Shown here in pieces: positions 25,098 to 34,489 of a stretch of DNA of 64,000 nucleotides. The notes beneath the pieces are model-generated. The model did not search any database and was not told where the DNA came from. It worked only from the letters and a program-made list of their open reading frames with translations. The stretch is from Paenibacillus macerans (lineage in GTDB: Bacteria; Bacillota; Bacilli; Paenibacillales; Paenibacillaceae). The number at the start of each line of letters is the position of its first letter. The stretch's first letter is position 1. Where the stretch lies: contig NZ_UGSI01000002.1 in assembly GCF_900454495.1 (NCBI RefSeq), forward strand, positions 1 through 64,000. The letters run 5' to 3'. Both the position numbers and the translations under genes were made by a program.

Positions 25098-25322
25098 TCA
25101 GGGAGCCTTCGGTCCGGCCACCTGGAAGGTTCCGCTTCCTTCCACTTCGATTTTATCTCCAGGATAAAGCTTCCGGCCCCGGCGCTCTTCCGCCTCCCCG
25201 TTGACTTTGACCGCCCCGTCCGCCAGCAGCGCTTTGGCCATGCCGCCCGTCGGCACGCAATCGGCCAATTTTAAAAATTGATCCAATTTAATATATTCAC
25301 TGGAAATGGAGATTATTTTCAT
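25098..25322 (-). CDS. yaaA: S4-domain RNA-binding protein YaaA
   Basis: Protein of 74 aa made of one S4 RNA-binding fold (LDQFLKLADCVPTGGMAKAL, VKVNGEAEERRGRKLYPGD). It is conserved between dnaN and recF in Firmicutes and linked to ribosome assembly. Begins 20 bases after the dnaN stop. Confidence 0.93.
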   Translation of the reverse strand: MKIISISSEYIKLDQFLKLADCVPTGGMAKALLADGAVKVNGEAEERRGRKLYPGDKIEVEGSGTFQVAGPKAP

Positions 25323-25342
25323 GGCGCCAATTTCCTTTCAGA

Positions 25343-26485
25343 TCAGTGGGTAGTCCGGTAAGGCAAAATCAGATACAGGCTCTGCGTGTCGTCTACCGGC
25401 TTGATAATGATCGGGCTCATCGCGCCCGTAAATCCGATATGCAGCTGCTCGCTCTCCACGACTTTGAGCACGTCCAGCATATATTTCGAGTTGAAGGAGA
25501 TGCGCAGCGGTTCCCCGGTGAACTGGGCGACTTCCATTTGCTCGGTAACTTTCCCCAGTTCCGAAGAGCTGGAGGAGATTTCAATGGAGCCGTCCTCCAG
25601 CGTCTGCAGGCGCACGATGTTCGTTTTCTCCTCGCGGGACAGCAAATAAGCGCGGTCGATCGAATCGCTTAATTTTTTCGTGTCCAAAATCAGTTCTGTT
25701 TTATAGTTTGTCGGAATAATCTTGGAAGTATCCGGATAAGTCCCGTCGAGAATGCGCGTATAGAACAGGACGCGGTCGATTTTGAACAGCACCTGGTTGT
25801 CGGCGACGACGATCTCGATGCGCGTATTTTGATCGGGAATGATTTTGCTCAGCTCGTTTAGGGTTTTGCCGGCAATGACGATGTTGCTGAAGCGCGCCCC
25901 TTCGGCGTCATCGAGCCCGGCCACACGGCTGGCCAGCCGGTGCCGGTCCGTCGCCACGAACTTGAACTGATTGTCGCTTAAATTCCACAATACCCCGGTC
26001 AGAATCGGCGAAGTTTCGTTGGTGGAAATCGAGAATACGGTCTGCCGGATCATATTTTTCAGCAAATCGCCGGGAATGGAAATGACCTGGTTCTCCTCGA
26101 CGCTCGGCAGTACCGGGAATTCCTCGGGGTCAAGGCCGACCATTTGGATGTCCGTCGCACCGGAGCGAATGAACGTTTGAAAGCCGTCCTGAACCTCCAT
26201 TTCGATTTCTTCCGAAGGCAGCTTTTTGATAATTTCAACGAAAAATTTAGCGGGCAGCACTACGCTGCCGGGACGTTCGACTTGAACGATCTGCTTCTCC
26301 TTGTCCTCGGCCGGGATAAAGGCCTGAATGGAGATGTCGGTGTCGCTGGCGGTTAAGGTCATCCCTTGAAAATTCACTTCCAGCTTGATCCCCGTCAAAA
26401 TCGGAATTGTCGTACGGCTGGAAATCGCCTTGGATACGTGCTGAATCGACTCGTTAAGATCATGTTTTAAAATGCGGATTTTCAT
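25343..26485 (-). CDS. dnaN: DNA polymerase III beta subunit (sliding clamp)
   Basis: Protein of 380 aa with three repeated clamp domains; N-terminus MKIRILKHDLNESIQHVSKA and C-terminus MSPIIIKPVDDTQSLYLILP typical of DnaN. It tethers polymerase to DNA as a ring dimer. AGGAG precedes the ATG. It is separated from dnaA by a 406-base region that holds the unwinding part of oriC. Confidence 0.97.
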   Translation of the reverse strand: MKIRILKHDLNESIQHVSKAISSRTTIPILTGIKLEVNFQGMTLTASDTDISIQAFIPAEDKEKQIVQVERPGSVVLPAKFFVEIIKKLPSEEIEMEVQDGFQTFIRSGATDIQMVGLDPEEFPVLPSVEENQVISIPGDLLKNMIRQTVFSISTNETSPILTGVLWNLSDNQFKFVATDRHRLASRVAGLDDAEGARFSNIVIAGKTLNELSKIIPDQNTRIEIVVADNQVLFKIDRVLFYTRILDGTYPDTSKIIPTNYKTELILDTKKLSDSIDRAYLLSREEKTNIVRLQTLEDGSIEISSSSSELGKVTEQMEVAQFTGEPLRISFNSKYMLDVLKVVESEQLHIGFTGAMSPIIIKPVDDTQSLYLILPYRTTH

Positions 26486-26530
26486 AAATTCAACTCCTAA
26501 AAGTTTTATGGAGCGTGTGCTCCTTTAGAA

Positions 26531-26602
26531 ATAACATCGCAATAAAACTACTTCGGAAGCATAAGCCTCTTTGAAATAACTTCGCAATAAAATTTACTTC
26601 GG
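26531..26602. repeat. Two imperfect direct repeats upstream of dnaN
   Basis: AAATAACATCGCAATAAAAC at 26531 and AAATAACTTCGCAATAAAAT at 26574, each running on to TACTTCGG, spaced about 43 bases, with a third degenerate copy near 26615-26640. They are AT-rich and lie between the origin unwinding element and dnaN; they could be part of oriC or of dnaN regulation. Confidence 0.6.
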
Positions 26603-26766
26603 TAACTTTAAATCTATTAGTAATAAAACTTGCTTTATACGCATAAGCTTGTTTTATGTAACGGGATTACTCCCTCGGTTCTTCGGGTTATACGAGAGCG
26701 CGCGAATTGTGCTGATTGCCGTTTGCGTTGGTCCCCGAAGTCAGGTTGTGCGCTACCACTTATTAA

Positions 26767-26858
26767 GATGTGTATATTTAAATATATTTAGAAGAAGTAG
26801 TAGGGGCCCTGAATATGTGGATAACAACCCGAAAAATATGAAATGAAGCCTATCCACA
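26767..26858. other. oriC part 1: basal unwinding element with DnaA-trios and DnaA boxes
   Basis: In order on the plus strand: an AT-rich unwinding stretch (TGTATATTTAAATATATTTA, 26771-26790), five trinucleotides TAG AAG AAG TAG TAG (26789-26803), a GC cluster GGGGCCC (26803-26809), a perfect DnaA box TGTGGATAA (26816-26824), and a near-box CTATCCACA (26850-26858). This order matches the DnaA-box / GC-rich / DnaA-trio / unwinding element described for Bacillus subtilis downstream of dnaA. Confidence 0.85.
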
Positions 26859-26882
26859 TGTGAATATCATGTGCATAGGCTT
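26832..26882 (-). terminator. Terminator-like hairpin after dnaA
   Basis: Minus-strand arms AAGCCTAT and ATAGGCTT, with inner ACATG/CATGT, followed by CATTTCATATTTTT. It starts 10 bases after the dnaA stop. The stem includes a DnaA-box-like sequence, so termination and DnaA binding may overlap here. Confidence 0.55.
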
Positions 26883-26891
26883 ATCCCTTAT

Positions 26892-28238
26892 TCAGGTGGC
26901 GTTTTTTATTTTCTCGGTAATGTTGTTTACGATCTTGTACAGTTCCTGGTCGTTCTTGAGCTGCTGGGTGATTTTCTCGTGTGCGTGAATGACCGTCGTG
27001 TGGTCCCGTCCGCCAAAGGCGTCGCCGATCTTCGGCAGCGAGAAATCGGTTAGTTCGCGGGCCAGATACATGGCGATTTGCCGCGGAAAAGCGATCGCTT
27101 TGGTCCGTTTGCGAGCTTTGAAATCGTCCAGCTTCAAATTGTAGTAATCGCCGACCTTTTGCTGAATGTCCTGGATCGTTATCATCTTCGGACGGCTGGA
27201 AGGAATGATATCCTTGAGCGCTTCCGCCGCCAGATGAGTGGTGATGTCTTGATTGATCAGGGAGGAATAAGCGACAACCCGGATCAAAGCGCCTTCCAGC
27301 TCGCGGATGTTCGTATCGATTTGATTGGCGATATAGATCATCGCTTCGTTCGGAATATCGAGATTTTCGGCCTTGGCCTTTTTGCGCAAAATCGCGATCC
27401 GCGTCTCCAAATCCGGCGGCTGGATATCGGTGATCAGTCCCCATTCGAACCTCGAGCGCAGCCTCTCCTCCAGCGTCGGAATCTCTTTTGGCGGGCGGTC
27501 GCTGGAGATGATGATCTGCTTCCTCTCTTCGTGCAGCGCGTTAAACGTATGGAAAAATTCCTCTTGGGTCGATTCCTTGCCGGCCAGGAACTGAATATCG
27601 TCGATCAGCAAGATGTCGATGTTGCGGTATTTGTTGCGGAAGCTTTCCGCACGGTTATCCCGGATGGAATTGATGAATTCGTTCGTAAATTTCTCGGAGG
27701 AAATGTATACGACTTTGCTGCTGGGGCTATGCTCCAAAATATAGTGGCCGATCGCGTGCATCAGATGGGTTTTGCCGAGTCCTACGCCGCCGTAGAGGAA
27801 AAGCGGGTTGTACGCGCGGGCCGGCGCTTCCGCGACAGCCAGGGAAGCCGCATGGGCGAAGCGGTTGCCGGACCCGATGACGAACGTGTCGAACGTATAC
27901 TTCGGATTAAGCATGTTGGAAACGCTTTCCTCGCTTGGGACGGGAGCGGGAGGTTCCTTGTACACCTGGGTTTGTTCGGCCGGAGCGGATTCTTCAATGA
28001 CGAAGGAGACGTCGAGCTGTTTGCCGGTAAATTCGAAAATCGTCGTTGCGACCAGCTTCGTGTAGCGGCTTTCCAGCCATTCCACTGCAAACGTCGTCGG
28101 CGCGGAGATGACGATCGCTTTGTCGGTCATAGTGACGATCTTCGTTGCTTTGAACCAGGTGTCAAAGCTGGGTTTGCTCAGTTTGGTATTAATGATCGCT
28201 AAAATTTGCTGCCATATTTCCGAAGTATGGCTGTCCAC
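26892..28238 (-). CDS. dnaA: Chromosomal replication initiator DnaA
   Basis: Initiator ATPase of 448 aa. Domain I about 1-80, linker about 85-110, AAA+ domain with Walker A GGVGLGKTHLMHA, Walker B ILLIDDIQFLAG, box VII and sensor motifs, and domain IV with the DnaA signature FSLPKIGDAFGGRDHTTVIH. It uses GTG (28236-28238), with AAGGAG 9 bases upstream. It binds the boxes on both sides of its own gene. rpmH, usually next to it, is about 9.8 kb away. Confidence 0.98.
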   Translation of the reverse strand: MDSHTSEIWQQILAIINTKLSKPSFDTWFKATKIVTMTDKAIVISAPTTFAVEWLESRYTKLVATTIFEFTGKQLDVSFVIEESAPAEQTQVYKEPPAPVPSEESVSNMLNPKYTFDTFVIGSGNRFAHAASLAVAEAPARAYNPLFLYGGVGLGKTHLMHAIGHYILEHSPSSKVVYISSEKFTNEFINSIRDNRAESFRNKYRNIDILLIDDIQFLAGKESTQEEFFHTFNALHEERKQIIISSDRPPKEIPTLEERLRSRFEWGLITDIQPPDLETRIAILRKKAKAENLDIPNEAMIYIANQIDTNIRELEGALIRVVAYSSLINQDITTHLAAEALKDIIPSSRPKMITIQDIQQKVGDYYNLKLDDFKARKRTKAIAFPRQIAMYLARELTDFSLPKIGDAFGGRDHTTVIHAHEKITQQLKNDQELYKIVNNITEKIKNAT

Positions 28239-28384
28239 AGACTGTCACTCCTTTTAAAACTTCCAAGTGTGGCTTAAGCCATGCGAAAGAAGTCAAAAAA
28301 ACATAAATAATGGGGAAATTTATCCCCATAGTCCAGTTCCATATGATTATTATAAACGTGAATAAATTCGAATTGTTCACAATT

Positions 28385-28649
28385 TTATCCACAGGTTGTG
28401 AATAAACGATACTCAAAACTTAGATATTCACAACAAAAGCAATATAATCATAGCAAACCAAGGCTTATATTTCAATGTATTGTCTGCTTTTATCCACAAA
28501 TTCAATAACTTGTGCATAATTCTCATGCACACCACTACATATTGTTTATAATTTGTTTAAATTTCGACATGATGAACGAAAAACTCAAAAAAATTATGCA
28601 CAGGTTATTAATGGCAAGACCTGACCGGCTTCTCTTCACCTGTGCATAT
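28385..28649. other. oriC part 2: DnaA-box cluster upstream of dnaA
   Basis: Perfect boxes TTATCCACA at 28385-28393 and 28490-28498. Near-boxes: TGTGAATAA 28397-28405, ATATTCACA 28424-28432, TGTGCATAA 28511-28519, TTATGCACA 28594-28602, TGTGCATAT 28641-28649, and weaker TTGTTCACA 28373-28381. The 684-base gap between dnaA and the transposase holds this cluster and the left end of the IS element. The cluster also overlaps the region where the dnaA promoter must lie, so DnaA autoregulation is likely. Confidence 0.85.
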
Positions 28650-28772
28650 ATTTTTTTAATGGGATAATAGGCTTAACCCAGAAGATCAGAAATCGGTGCT
28701 TGACTGAACTTGACTGCTGGTTGCTGGACCGGGGAACCGATGGCTGGGACTTTAAAATAGCGGCACTTTATG

Positions 28773-30285
28773 CACTAGCGTTGCATAAAACCTAACGCGA
28801 ATAATCAAATATTAGTTAAATATGGGTAATTATGATCATTTTTCATGGAAAAAGCATAAAAAATCTCCTATTGTAAAGAGGTAGGTACGTTGTCCATAAC
28901 TCTCTACAAAAGGAGACCATCCATGGATAACGTTAAAGCTAAAACGGTCATTCGTCAACTGATTTCCTTACTGCCCATCGATGTGCATCAACGTTTACTC
29001 TTCGACCATTACACCAAGAAACTTACCACGATGAAAGCGATCATGCTCTTCATCAATGCTCAGTTGAAACAATGGTCATCTTACGGTGAAATGGAAATTG
29101 CACTTCGTGCTGAGCCGAAACTTCAGCAGCTTCTACAGTTGGAGAGTATCAGCGGCTCGCAATTATCCCGAAAACTCGATCAGATCCCAACGGAGCTGTT
29201 GGAGTGGATGTTTCAGCATCTGGCATCACAAACACAGCAACGTGCTTGCCACCAGGGCCAGAGCGGGAAATTGCACATCATTGATTCTTCCAGCATTCGA
29301 CTGCCGCTTCAACTTGGAAGTTGGGCCAAGATGTCAAATAAGAGTAGCGGCGTCAAGATGCATCTGCGCCTCGTTGTTACAGCTCCCGACAAGCTATTTC
29401 CTGATGCCATGATCCCCAGTTCGCTCAATGTAGGGGATCGTGCGGGGGCCGTTGAACTGGTCGTCCCCTCGGATGCGATTTATGTGATGGATCGCGGTTA
29501 TGATGATTATGCCCGGATGGATCAATGGGTCCAGGACAACATCCAGTTTGTGATCCGTATGCGAGATCGCGCGCTTGCCACCGTCATTGAGGAGTATCCT
29601 GTTCCGGAAGGCTCGAACATCACGCGGGACGCCAAGGTTTGCGTGGGCAGTTCCTTCCGATCCATGGAACATTCCGTTCGTTTGGTGGAGTTTTATGACG
29701 AGCAGGAACGGACTTATCGTATTTTTACATCGGTATGGGATAAGACCGCTGAAGAAATCGCGCAGATCTATAAAAATCGCTGGCTCATCGAGTTGTATTT
29801 TAAATGGCTGAAGCAACATTTGCGATTGAAGAAGCTGCACAGTCATAAACCACAGGCTATTTGGAACCAGTTATTCTTGGCTTTAATTACTGCCTTGCTC
29901 GTGGAGCACATCCGGCACAGCACCCAAACGGCAAAAACAAACTGGCAAGTGCTCCGGATTCTCCGCGAGTACTTGTACCGTTCATGGCGATCCTTTCGAA
30001 CCGAACTGGATCGGAAACCCAGTCGAAGTAGTCCGGGGAGACGTCCGGGGTCAGGTCCCAAAGCGTTATCGGTGCGCACAATGGTTGGGATAATTAAGCC
30101 AAGCAAATTCAAGTAATAATATCCATTATATACATTTAATGGGACATCGCGACCTACGCATTAGGTAACCTTGACTTTTTGGTCTTAAGCTTAAAAAATG
30201 ACTGTAAAAAAATCCATTTATAGTTTCAATAATCCAAATGTGGGTTTTGCTGAAAATTGATGTTAGTGTTCTTGCAACGCTAGTG
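28773..30285 (+). mobile_element. IS4-family insertion sequence, complete, with 9-bp target duplications
   Basis: A 1513-bp element with inverted ends beginning CACTAGCGTTGCA and ending TGCAACGCTAGTG, with further partial matches inside. Flanking direct repeats CACTTTATG at 28764-28772 and 30286-30294 are the target duplication; 9 bp is usual for several IS4 groups. It carries one intact transposase. It lies between the oriC boxes and the C45-type gene, with no interrupted ORF recognisable. Confidence 0.92.
28923..30116 (+). CDS. IS4-family transposase
   Basis: DDE transposase of 397 aa. Catalytic residues are visible: Asp121 in HIIDSSSI, Asp190 in VMDRGYDDY and Glu290 in the family YREK motif YKNRWLIELYFKWLK. 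The ATG at 28923 has AAAGGAGA upstream. Full length with no frameshift, so the element may be active. Confidence 0.95.
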   Translation: MDNVKAKTVIRQLISLLPIDVHQRLLFDHYTKKLTTMKAIMLFINAQLKQWSSYGEMEIALRAEPKLQQLLQLESISGSQLSRKLDQIPTELLEWMFQHLASQTQQRACHQGQSGKLHIIDSSSIRLPLQLGSWAKMSNKSSGVKMHLRLVVTAPDKLFPDAMIPSSLNVGDRAGAVELVVPSDAIYVMDRGYDDYARMDQWVQDNIQFVIRMRDRALATVIEEYPVPEGSNITRDAKVCVGSSFRSMEHSVRLVEFYDEQERTYRIFTSVWDKTAEEIAQIYKNRWLIELYFKWLKQHLRLKKLHSHKPQAIWNQLFLALITALLVEHIRHSTQTAKTNWQVLRILREYLYRSWRSFRTELDRKPSRSSPGRRPGSGPKALSVRTMVGIIKPSKFK

Positions 30286-30294
30286 CACTTTATG

Positions 30295-30657
30295 TACTTA
30301 TTATCCGTTGCCAAGCACGTTCAACCTCATTAGCGGCATTTTATGTACCTATATTCCTATGGATGCCCCGAAAGCCGGCATCACCCTACGTTTCGTAAAT
30401 ATAGCGACATAAATTGCCTCTATTTCTCTCCAATGGACGGATATTGCCGGAATAACGCCCTTTTTTGCCCTTATGTTTTTCGTTGCAGTTAGGCAGCAGA
30501 AACTATCAAGATTTTTATTTTTGCCTCTGGCAGAATATATGTTGAACAAAAGAATAAAGGGTTTGGCAAGCGATGTGAAATGATTCTGAAGAAAAGGCAG
30601 TGGTCGAAGCAGGAGAACCGGAATAATAAAAAACTCATTGGACATAGGAGGAACCGG
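30295..30657. other. Intergenic region between the IS and the C45-type gene
   Basis: No gene is seen. AGCGGCATTTTATGTACCTAT (30333-30353) repeats the sequence formed by the IS target and its flanks (AGCGGCACTTTATG|TACTTAT), so a short direct repeat existed at the insertion site. The promoter of the next gene must lie here. Confidence 0.5.
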
Positions 30658-31782
30658 ATGATTAAAAAACAAGCTTATACGGTAGAATTGCGAGGAACGA
30701 ATTACGAAATCGGCTGGGGCTTTGGCGAATTTACGAAGGAGAACCCTGCGCTGAGAGCTTTTCACACCGCTGGATTTGATCATTTTGATGAAGCGGAGGC
30801 GAAGAAAGCCGCCGAATTGTTCAACCGCTGGTGTCCGGGCCTTGCCGAGGAACTGCGGGGATTCGCCGACGCGCTGGAAGCCAAGCCTTCGCAAATCATC
30901 TATTACGCCATGACTTACTTGCGCCCGCGGTGCAGCCAGATCGCCGTCTTGCCGGGGATTTCCGCAAGCGGAAACCCGCTGCTTGCCCGGAACTATGAAT
31001 TCAGCTCGGATGCGGAGGATTTTACGCTGGTGAAAACCTCCGTGACCGGAAAGTATGCCCATCTTGGCACCAGTGTGCTGCATTTCGGCCGCGATGACGG
31101 TTTTAACGAATGCGGGCTTGCCGTGACGATGAGCTCCTGCGGCTTTCCGGTTGGGGCGCTGCCGTATATGCGCAGTCCGAAGCTGACCGGTTTGCAGTTT
31201 TGGGCGGTGATCCGCGCATTGCTGGAAAACTGCAAGGATGTCCCCGAGGCCTTGGCGTATATGAAAGACATGCCTATAGCGTATAACATGAACCTAATGC
31301 TTGTGGATAAAAGCGGCCGAGCCGCGCTCGCGGAAACGCTCGATGGCCGGATGGCCGTGAAGCAAATCGACCATTCCAGCACCACCCAGCTTCTTTACGC
31401 CACCAATCATCCGCATATGCCGGAACTGGTGCCTTACGAGCCGCAGGCGATGCGCAATTCCCTGCAGCGTTACGAATTGATGGGGCATACTCTTGAAGGG
31501 AAGGGTCAGGTTTCGGAGGATGATTTGAAGCAGCTGCTATTGGGAAAATTCCCGGCCGGCCTCAGCTGCCCGTATTATGAAGACTTTTTCGGTACCACTA
31601 AAAGCATGATCATGAACCCGGCCAAAGGGACCATGGAACTGTGCTGGGGCGGACGAAGCGCCAACGGCTGGCGCAGTTATGATATTCGCGAACCGCTTGG
31701 CGAGACCGTGCTGGACATCGAATTGCATGCGGACAAAGCACATCCTGAATTTTTCGGGTTCGTGCCTATTCCAGCGAATTGA
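30658..31782 (+). CDS. C45/AAT-family Ntn hydrolase (acyltransferase/peptidase-like)
   Basis: Protein of 374 aa like the isopenicillin-N acyltransferase (peptidase C45) family, self-processing hydrolases with an N-terminal Cys nucleophile. The likely nucleophile is Cys92 in LRPRCSQIAVLPG, followed by LARNYEF, GFNECGLAVTMSS and YATNHPHMP. ATG with TAGGAGG 8 bases upstream; an earlier in-frame start lacks a ribosome site. No signal peptide. Substrate unknown; amide hydrolysis or acyl transfer on a small molecule is inferred. The next gene is an AraC-type regulator on the same strand. Confidence 0.8.
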   Translation: MIKKQAYTVELRGTNYEIGWGFGEFTKENPALRAFHTAGFDHFDEAEAKKAAELFNRWCPGLAEELRGFADALEAKPSQIIYYAMTYLRPRCSQIAVLPGISASGNPLLARNYEFSSDAEDFTLVKTSVTGKYAHLGTSVLHFGRDDGFNECGLAVTMSSCGFPVGALPYMRSPKLTGLQFWAVIRALLENCKDVPEALAYMKDMPIAYNMNLMLVDKSGRAALAETLDGRMAVKQIDHSSTTQLLYATNHPHMPELVPYEPQAMRNSLQRYELMGHTLEGKGQVSEDDLKQLLLGKFPAGLSCPYYEDFFGTTKSMIMNPAKGTMELCWGGRSANGWRSYDIREPLGETVLDIELHADKAHPEFFGFVPIPAN

Positions 31783-31801
31783 TATGAAGTGAGGGTGTGC
31801 C

Positions 31802-32680
31802 GTGGACTGTTTGCAGGCGTTCGAAAAAGCGATTATATATATAGAAAACCATCTGGGTGAGGAGATCGGCGTAGAGGACGTGGCAAGGAAAGTTGGTTAT
31901 TCCTACTATCATCTTACCAGGCAGTTTTCGGCGCTGCTGGGTGAAAGCATCGGAAGCTATATCAAAAAGCGGCGTTTGGCGGACGGAGCGAAAAAGCTGC
32001 TATACACCGACAAGCGGATTATCGATATAGCGCTGGAAAACGGGTTTCACTCCAACGAGGCGTTCAGCCGGGCCTTCAAAACGGTATATAAGATGAGTCC
32101 CCATGCCTATCGCAAAAAACGGCTGAATTTGCTGATCGCGGCAAAAGATAGGCTGGAGCCGGAAGCGATCCGCCATCGGCTTAACAACATAACCGTTCAC
32201 CCGCGAATCGTAGATGTGCCGGGGATCTTGATAGCCGGAATACGCGGCCGGACGACGCTGCGGGACAATGTTTTGCCCGAATTGTGGAGGAAGTTTCATG
32301 CCAAATCGCATTTGATTCCCGGCGTCAAACCGAACGGACGGGCTTTCGGCATTTGTGAAGCCTGTCAGGGGGATAACGCGCTGTACACAATGGGCGATGA
32401 CATGCTTTTTTCCGAGGTGGTTGGCCTGGAGGTGGATGACGTTGAAGGTCTGCCCGAAGCTTTTGTCGTCAAGAGGCTGAAGGGAGGACGTTACGCCGTT
32501 TTCACCCATACGGGCACGCTGGAGCTGCTGCCGCAAACGTTTCGTTATATCTGGGGGACCTGGTTTTTTTCAACCAAAGAGGAGGTGGACGACCGGGAGG
32601 ACTTTGAGCTGTATGATGAACGCTTTAAGGGCTACGATCATCCCCATTCGCAAATAGATATATATATTCCGTTAAAGTAG
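31802..32680 (+). CDS. AraC-family regulator with GyrI-like effector-binding domain
   Basis: Protein of 292 aa. An N-terminal double helix-turn-helix (VEDVARKVGYSYYHLTRQFS and ALENGFHSNEAFSRAFKTVY) is followed by a C-terminal GyrI/Rob-type ligand domain (about 125-290; VDVPGILIAGIRGRTT to SQIDIYIPLK). GTG start 19 bases after the previous stop, so probably the same operon. Regulators of this kind often respond to small amphipathic or drug-like molecules. Confidence 0.9.
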   Translation: MDCLQAFEKAIIYIENHLGEEIGVEDVARKVGYSYYHLTRQFSALLGESIGSYIKKRRLADGAKKLLYTDKRIIDIALENGFHSNEAFSRAFKTVYKMSPHAYRKKRLNLLIAAKDRLEPEAIRHRLNNITVHPRIVDVPGILIAGIRGRTTLRDNVLPELWRKFHAKSHLIPGVKPNGRAFGICEACQGDNALYTMGDDMLFSEVVGLEVDDVEGLPEAFVVKRLKGGRYAVFTHTGTLELLPQTFRYIWGTWFFSTKEEVDDREDFELYDERFKGYDHPHSQIDIYIPLK

Positions 32681-32809
32681 GCTAAAACAGTAGTGAAAAA
32701 ATTAGACCCGCTTGTGAGTACGCATCATGCCAAAGGTTCGTTAAAGATCCTAAAGTACGAGCGCAACTCGGATAGGCGGGTCATTTTTATGTTTGAAGCT
32801 ACCGTCCGC
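32681..32809. terminator. Convergent gap with a possible two-way terminator
   Basis: Arms GACCCGC (about 32705-32711) and GCGGGTC (about 32777-32783) are followed by ATTTTTAT. The loop is long (about 65 bases), so this is a weak call. The gap separates the AraC-type gene from the convergent gluconokinase gene. Confidence 0.3.
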
Positions 32810-34357
32810 TCACCCCTCGGTCAGATGGCGCTGGAGCTTGGCGATCGCTTCGTATTCTTCTTCCAGCTTGCGCGAAATGCGGATGTAGATCGGCAGTATC
32901 TGTTTATAAACCGCGGTATGCTTGGCGTTTGGCGAATGCATGTACGTTCCCCCGACCATACTTTTGACAATATCGAAGGAATCGATTTCGCCCAGCGCAT
33001 ACAAGCCGAGGACGGCCGCGCCGAGACAAGAGCTTTCGATGCTTTCCGGGATTACGACCTGCTGGTCGAAAATATCGGCCAGCATCTGCCGCCACAGCGG
33101 GGAGCGGGCGAAGCCGCCGGTCGCCTGGATTTTGCGGGGCCGTCCGATCTGCTCTTCCATCGCCAGCAGCACCGTGTACAGGTTGTAAATAACACCCTCC
33201 AACACGGCGCGGATCATATGCTCTTTCTGATGATGCAGCGTCAGCCCGAAAAAAGAACCGCGCGCGTTCGGATTCCACAGAGGCGCCCGTTCGCCGGCCA
33301 GATAAGGGTGGAAAATAAGGCCGTCGGAGCCGGGGTTTACACGCTCGCCGATTTTGGTCAGTACATCGTAAGGGCTGATCCCGAGCCGTTTCGCGGTTTC
33401 GACCTCGGAAGCGGCGAATTCGTCGCGGACCCAGCGGAAAATCACCCCGCCGTTGTTGACCGGCCCGCCGATCACCCAGTGTTTGTCCGTAAGCGCGTAG
33501 CAGAAAATCCGCCCCTTCGGATCGGTTTTCGGCCGGTCGACCACCGTACGGATCGCGCCGCTGGTGCCGATCGTGACGGCGACGACCCCGGGATCGATCG
33601 CGTCCACCCCGAGATTGGACAGCACGCCGTCGCTCGCTCCGATCACAAATGGGGTCGAGGTCGACAAGCCCATATCGTCGGCGTATTTTTGCGAAAGCCC
33701 CTGCATAATATGCGTCGTCGGCACGAGCTTCGACAAATGCTCCGGCGTAATGCCGGCCACGCGCAGCGCTTCCTCGTCCCAATCCAGCTTCTCCAAATTC
33801 AGCAGCCCCGTGCAGGAGGCGATCGAATAATCGATCACGTATTCCCCGAACAGCTGGAGAAAAACGTATTCTTTAATAGAAATAAACTTCCGCGTTTTCT
33901 GAAAAATGTCCGGTTGCTCTTGGCGCAGCCACATCAGCTTGGTCAGCGGCGACATCGGATGGATCGGCGTTCCGGTGCGCAGATAGATCTCATGGCCGCC
34001 CAGCTCGTTTTTGAGCCGCTCCGCATAGTCCACGCTCCGGTTATCGGCCCAGGTAATGCAGCGCATCAGCGGTTTGCCGTCTTTATCGACCGGGATGACG
34101 CTGTGCATCGCCGTGCTGAACGACACGAAGCCGATTTGCTCCGGAGCCAGCCCGCTTTTTTTCATAATTTGGCGAACCACCGCCACGACGGCGGAGAAAA
34201 TTTCATCCGGATCCTGCTCGGCGATGGAAGCGGAAGGGGTGTATAGCGGATATTCTTCGTTGGCGGAGGCGACCACCTTGCCGCTCCGTTCGAACAGGAC
34301 CGCTTTGGTGCTGGTCGTTCCAATATCCAGGCCGATCATATAGGTCAGGGAATTCAT
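32810..34357 (-). CDS. gntK: Gluconokinase (FGGY family)
   Basis: Protein of 515 aa phosphorylating gluconate to 6-phosphogluconate. FGGY kinase landmarks: MIGLDIGTTSTKAVLFERSG (phosphate-binding), TWADNRS, GASDGVLSNLG and GTSGAIRTV, C-terminal QATGGFARSPLWRQMLADIF. It is the last gene of the gluconate group. The long GC-rich open frame on the other strand is a shadow. Confidence 0.95.
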   Translation of the reverse strand: MNSLTYMIGLDIGTTSTKAVLFERSGKVVASANEEYPLYTPSASIAEQDPDEIFSAVVAVVRQIMKKSGLAPEQIGFVSFSTAMHSVIPVDKDGKPLMRCITWADNRSVDYAERLKNELGGHEIYLRTGTPIHPMSPLTKLMWLRQEQPDIFQKTRKFISIKEYVFLQLFGEYVIDYSIASCTGLLNLEKLDWDEEALRVAGITPEHLSKLVPTTHIMQGLSQKYADDMGLSTSTPFVIGASDGVLSNLGVDAIDPGVVAVTIGTSGAIRTVVDRPKTDPKGRIFCYALTDKHWVIGGPVNNGGVIFRWVRDEFAASEVETAKRLGISPYDVLTKIGERVNPGSDGLIFHPYLAGERAPLWNPNARGSFFGLTLHHQKEHMIRAVLEGVIYNLYTVLLAMEEQIGRPRKIQATGGFARSPLWRQMLADIFDQQVVIPESIESSCLGAAVLGLYALGEIDSFDIVKSMVGGTYMHSPNAKHTAVYKQILPIYIRISRKLEEEYEAIAKLQRHLTEG

Positions 34358-34489
34358 TTCAAAACCTTCTCTCTACGTTTATATCTGTATAAGTTGAACA
34401 AATGATTGAACGAATTGAGGCTACCCTCTTGCCTTTATCATTCCTAATAGTTCAGCATATCCGGTTAACTCATTGTAAACATGACGTTT

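Noticed and set aside
32693..34246. Plus-strand open frame of 517 codons
   Set aside because: Shadow of gluconokinase on the opposite strand; Arg/His-rich nonsense protein without a domain. Similar shadows lie over gyrB, gntP, the kinase and the lyase genes.
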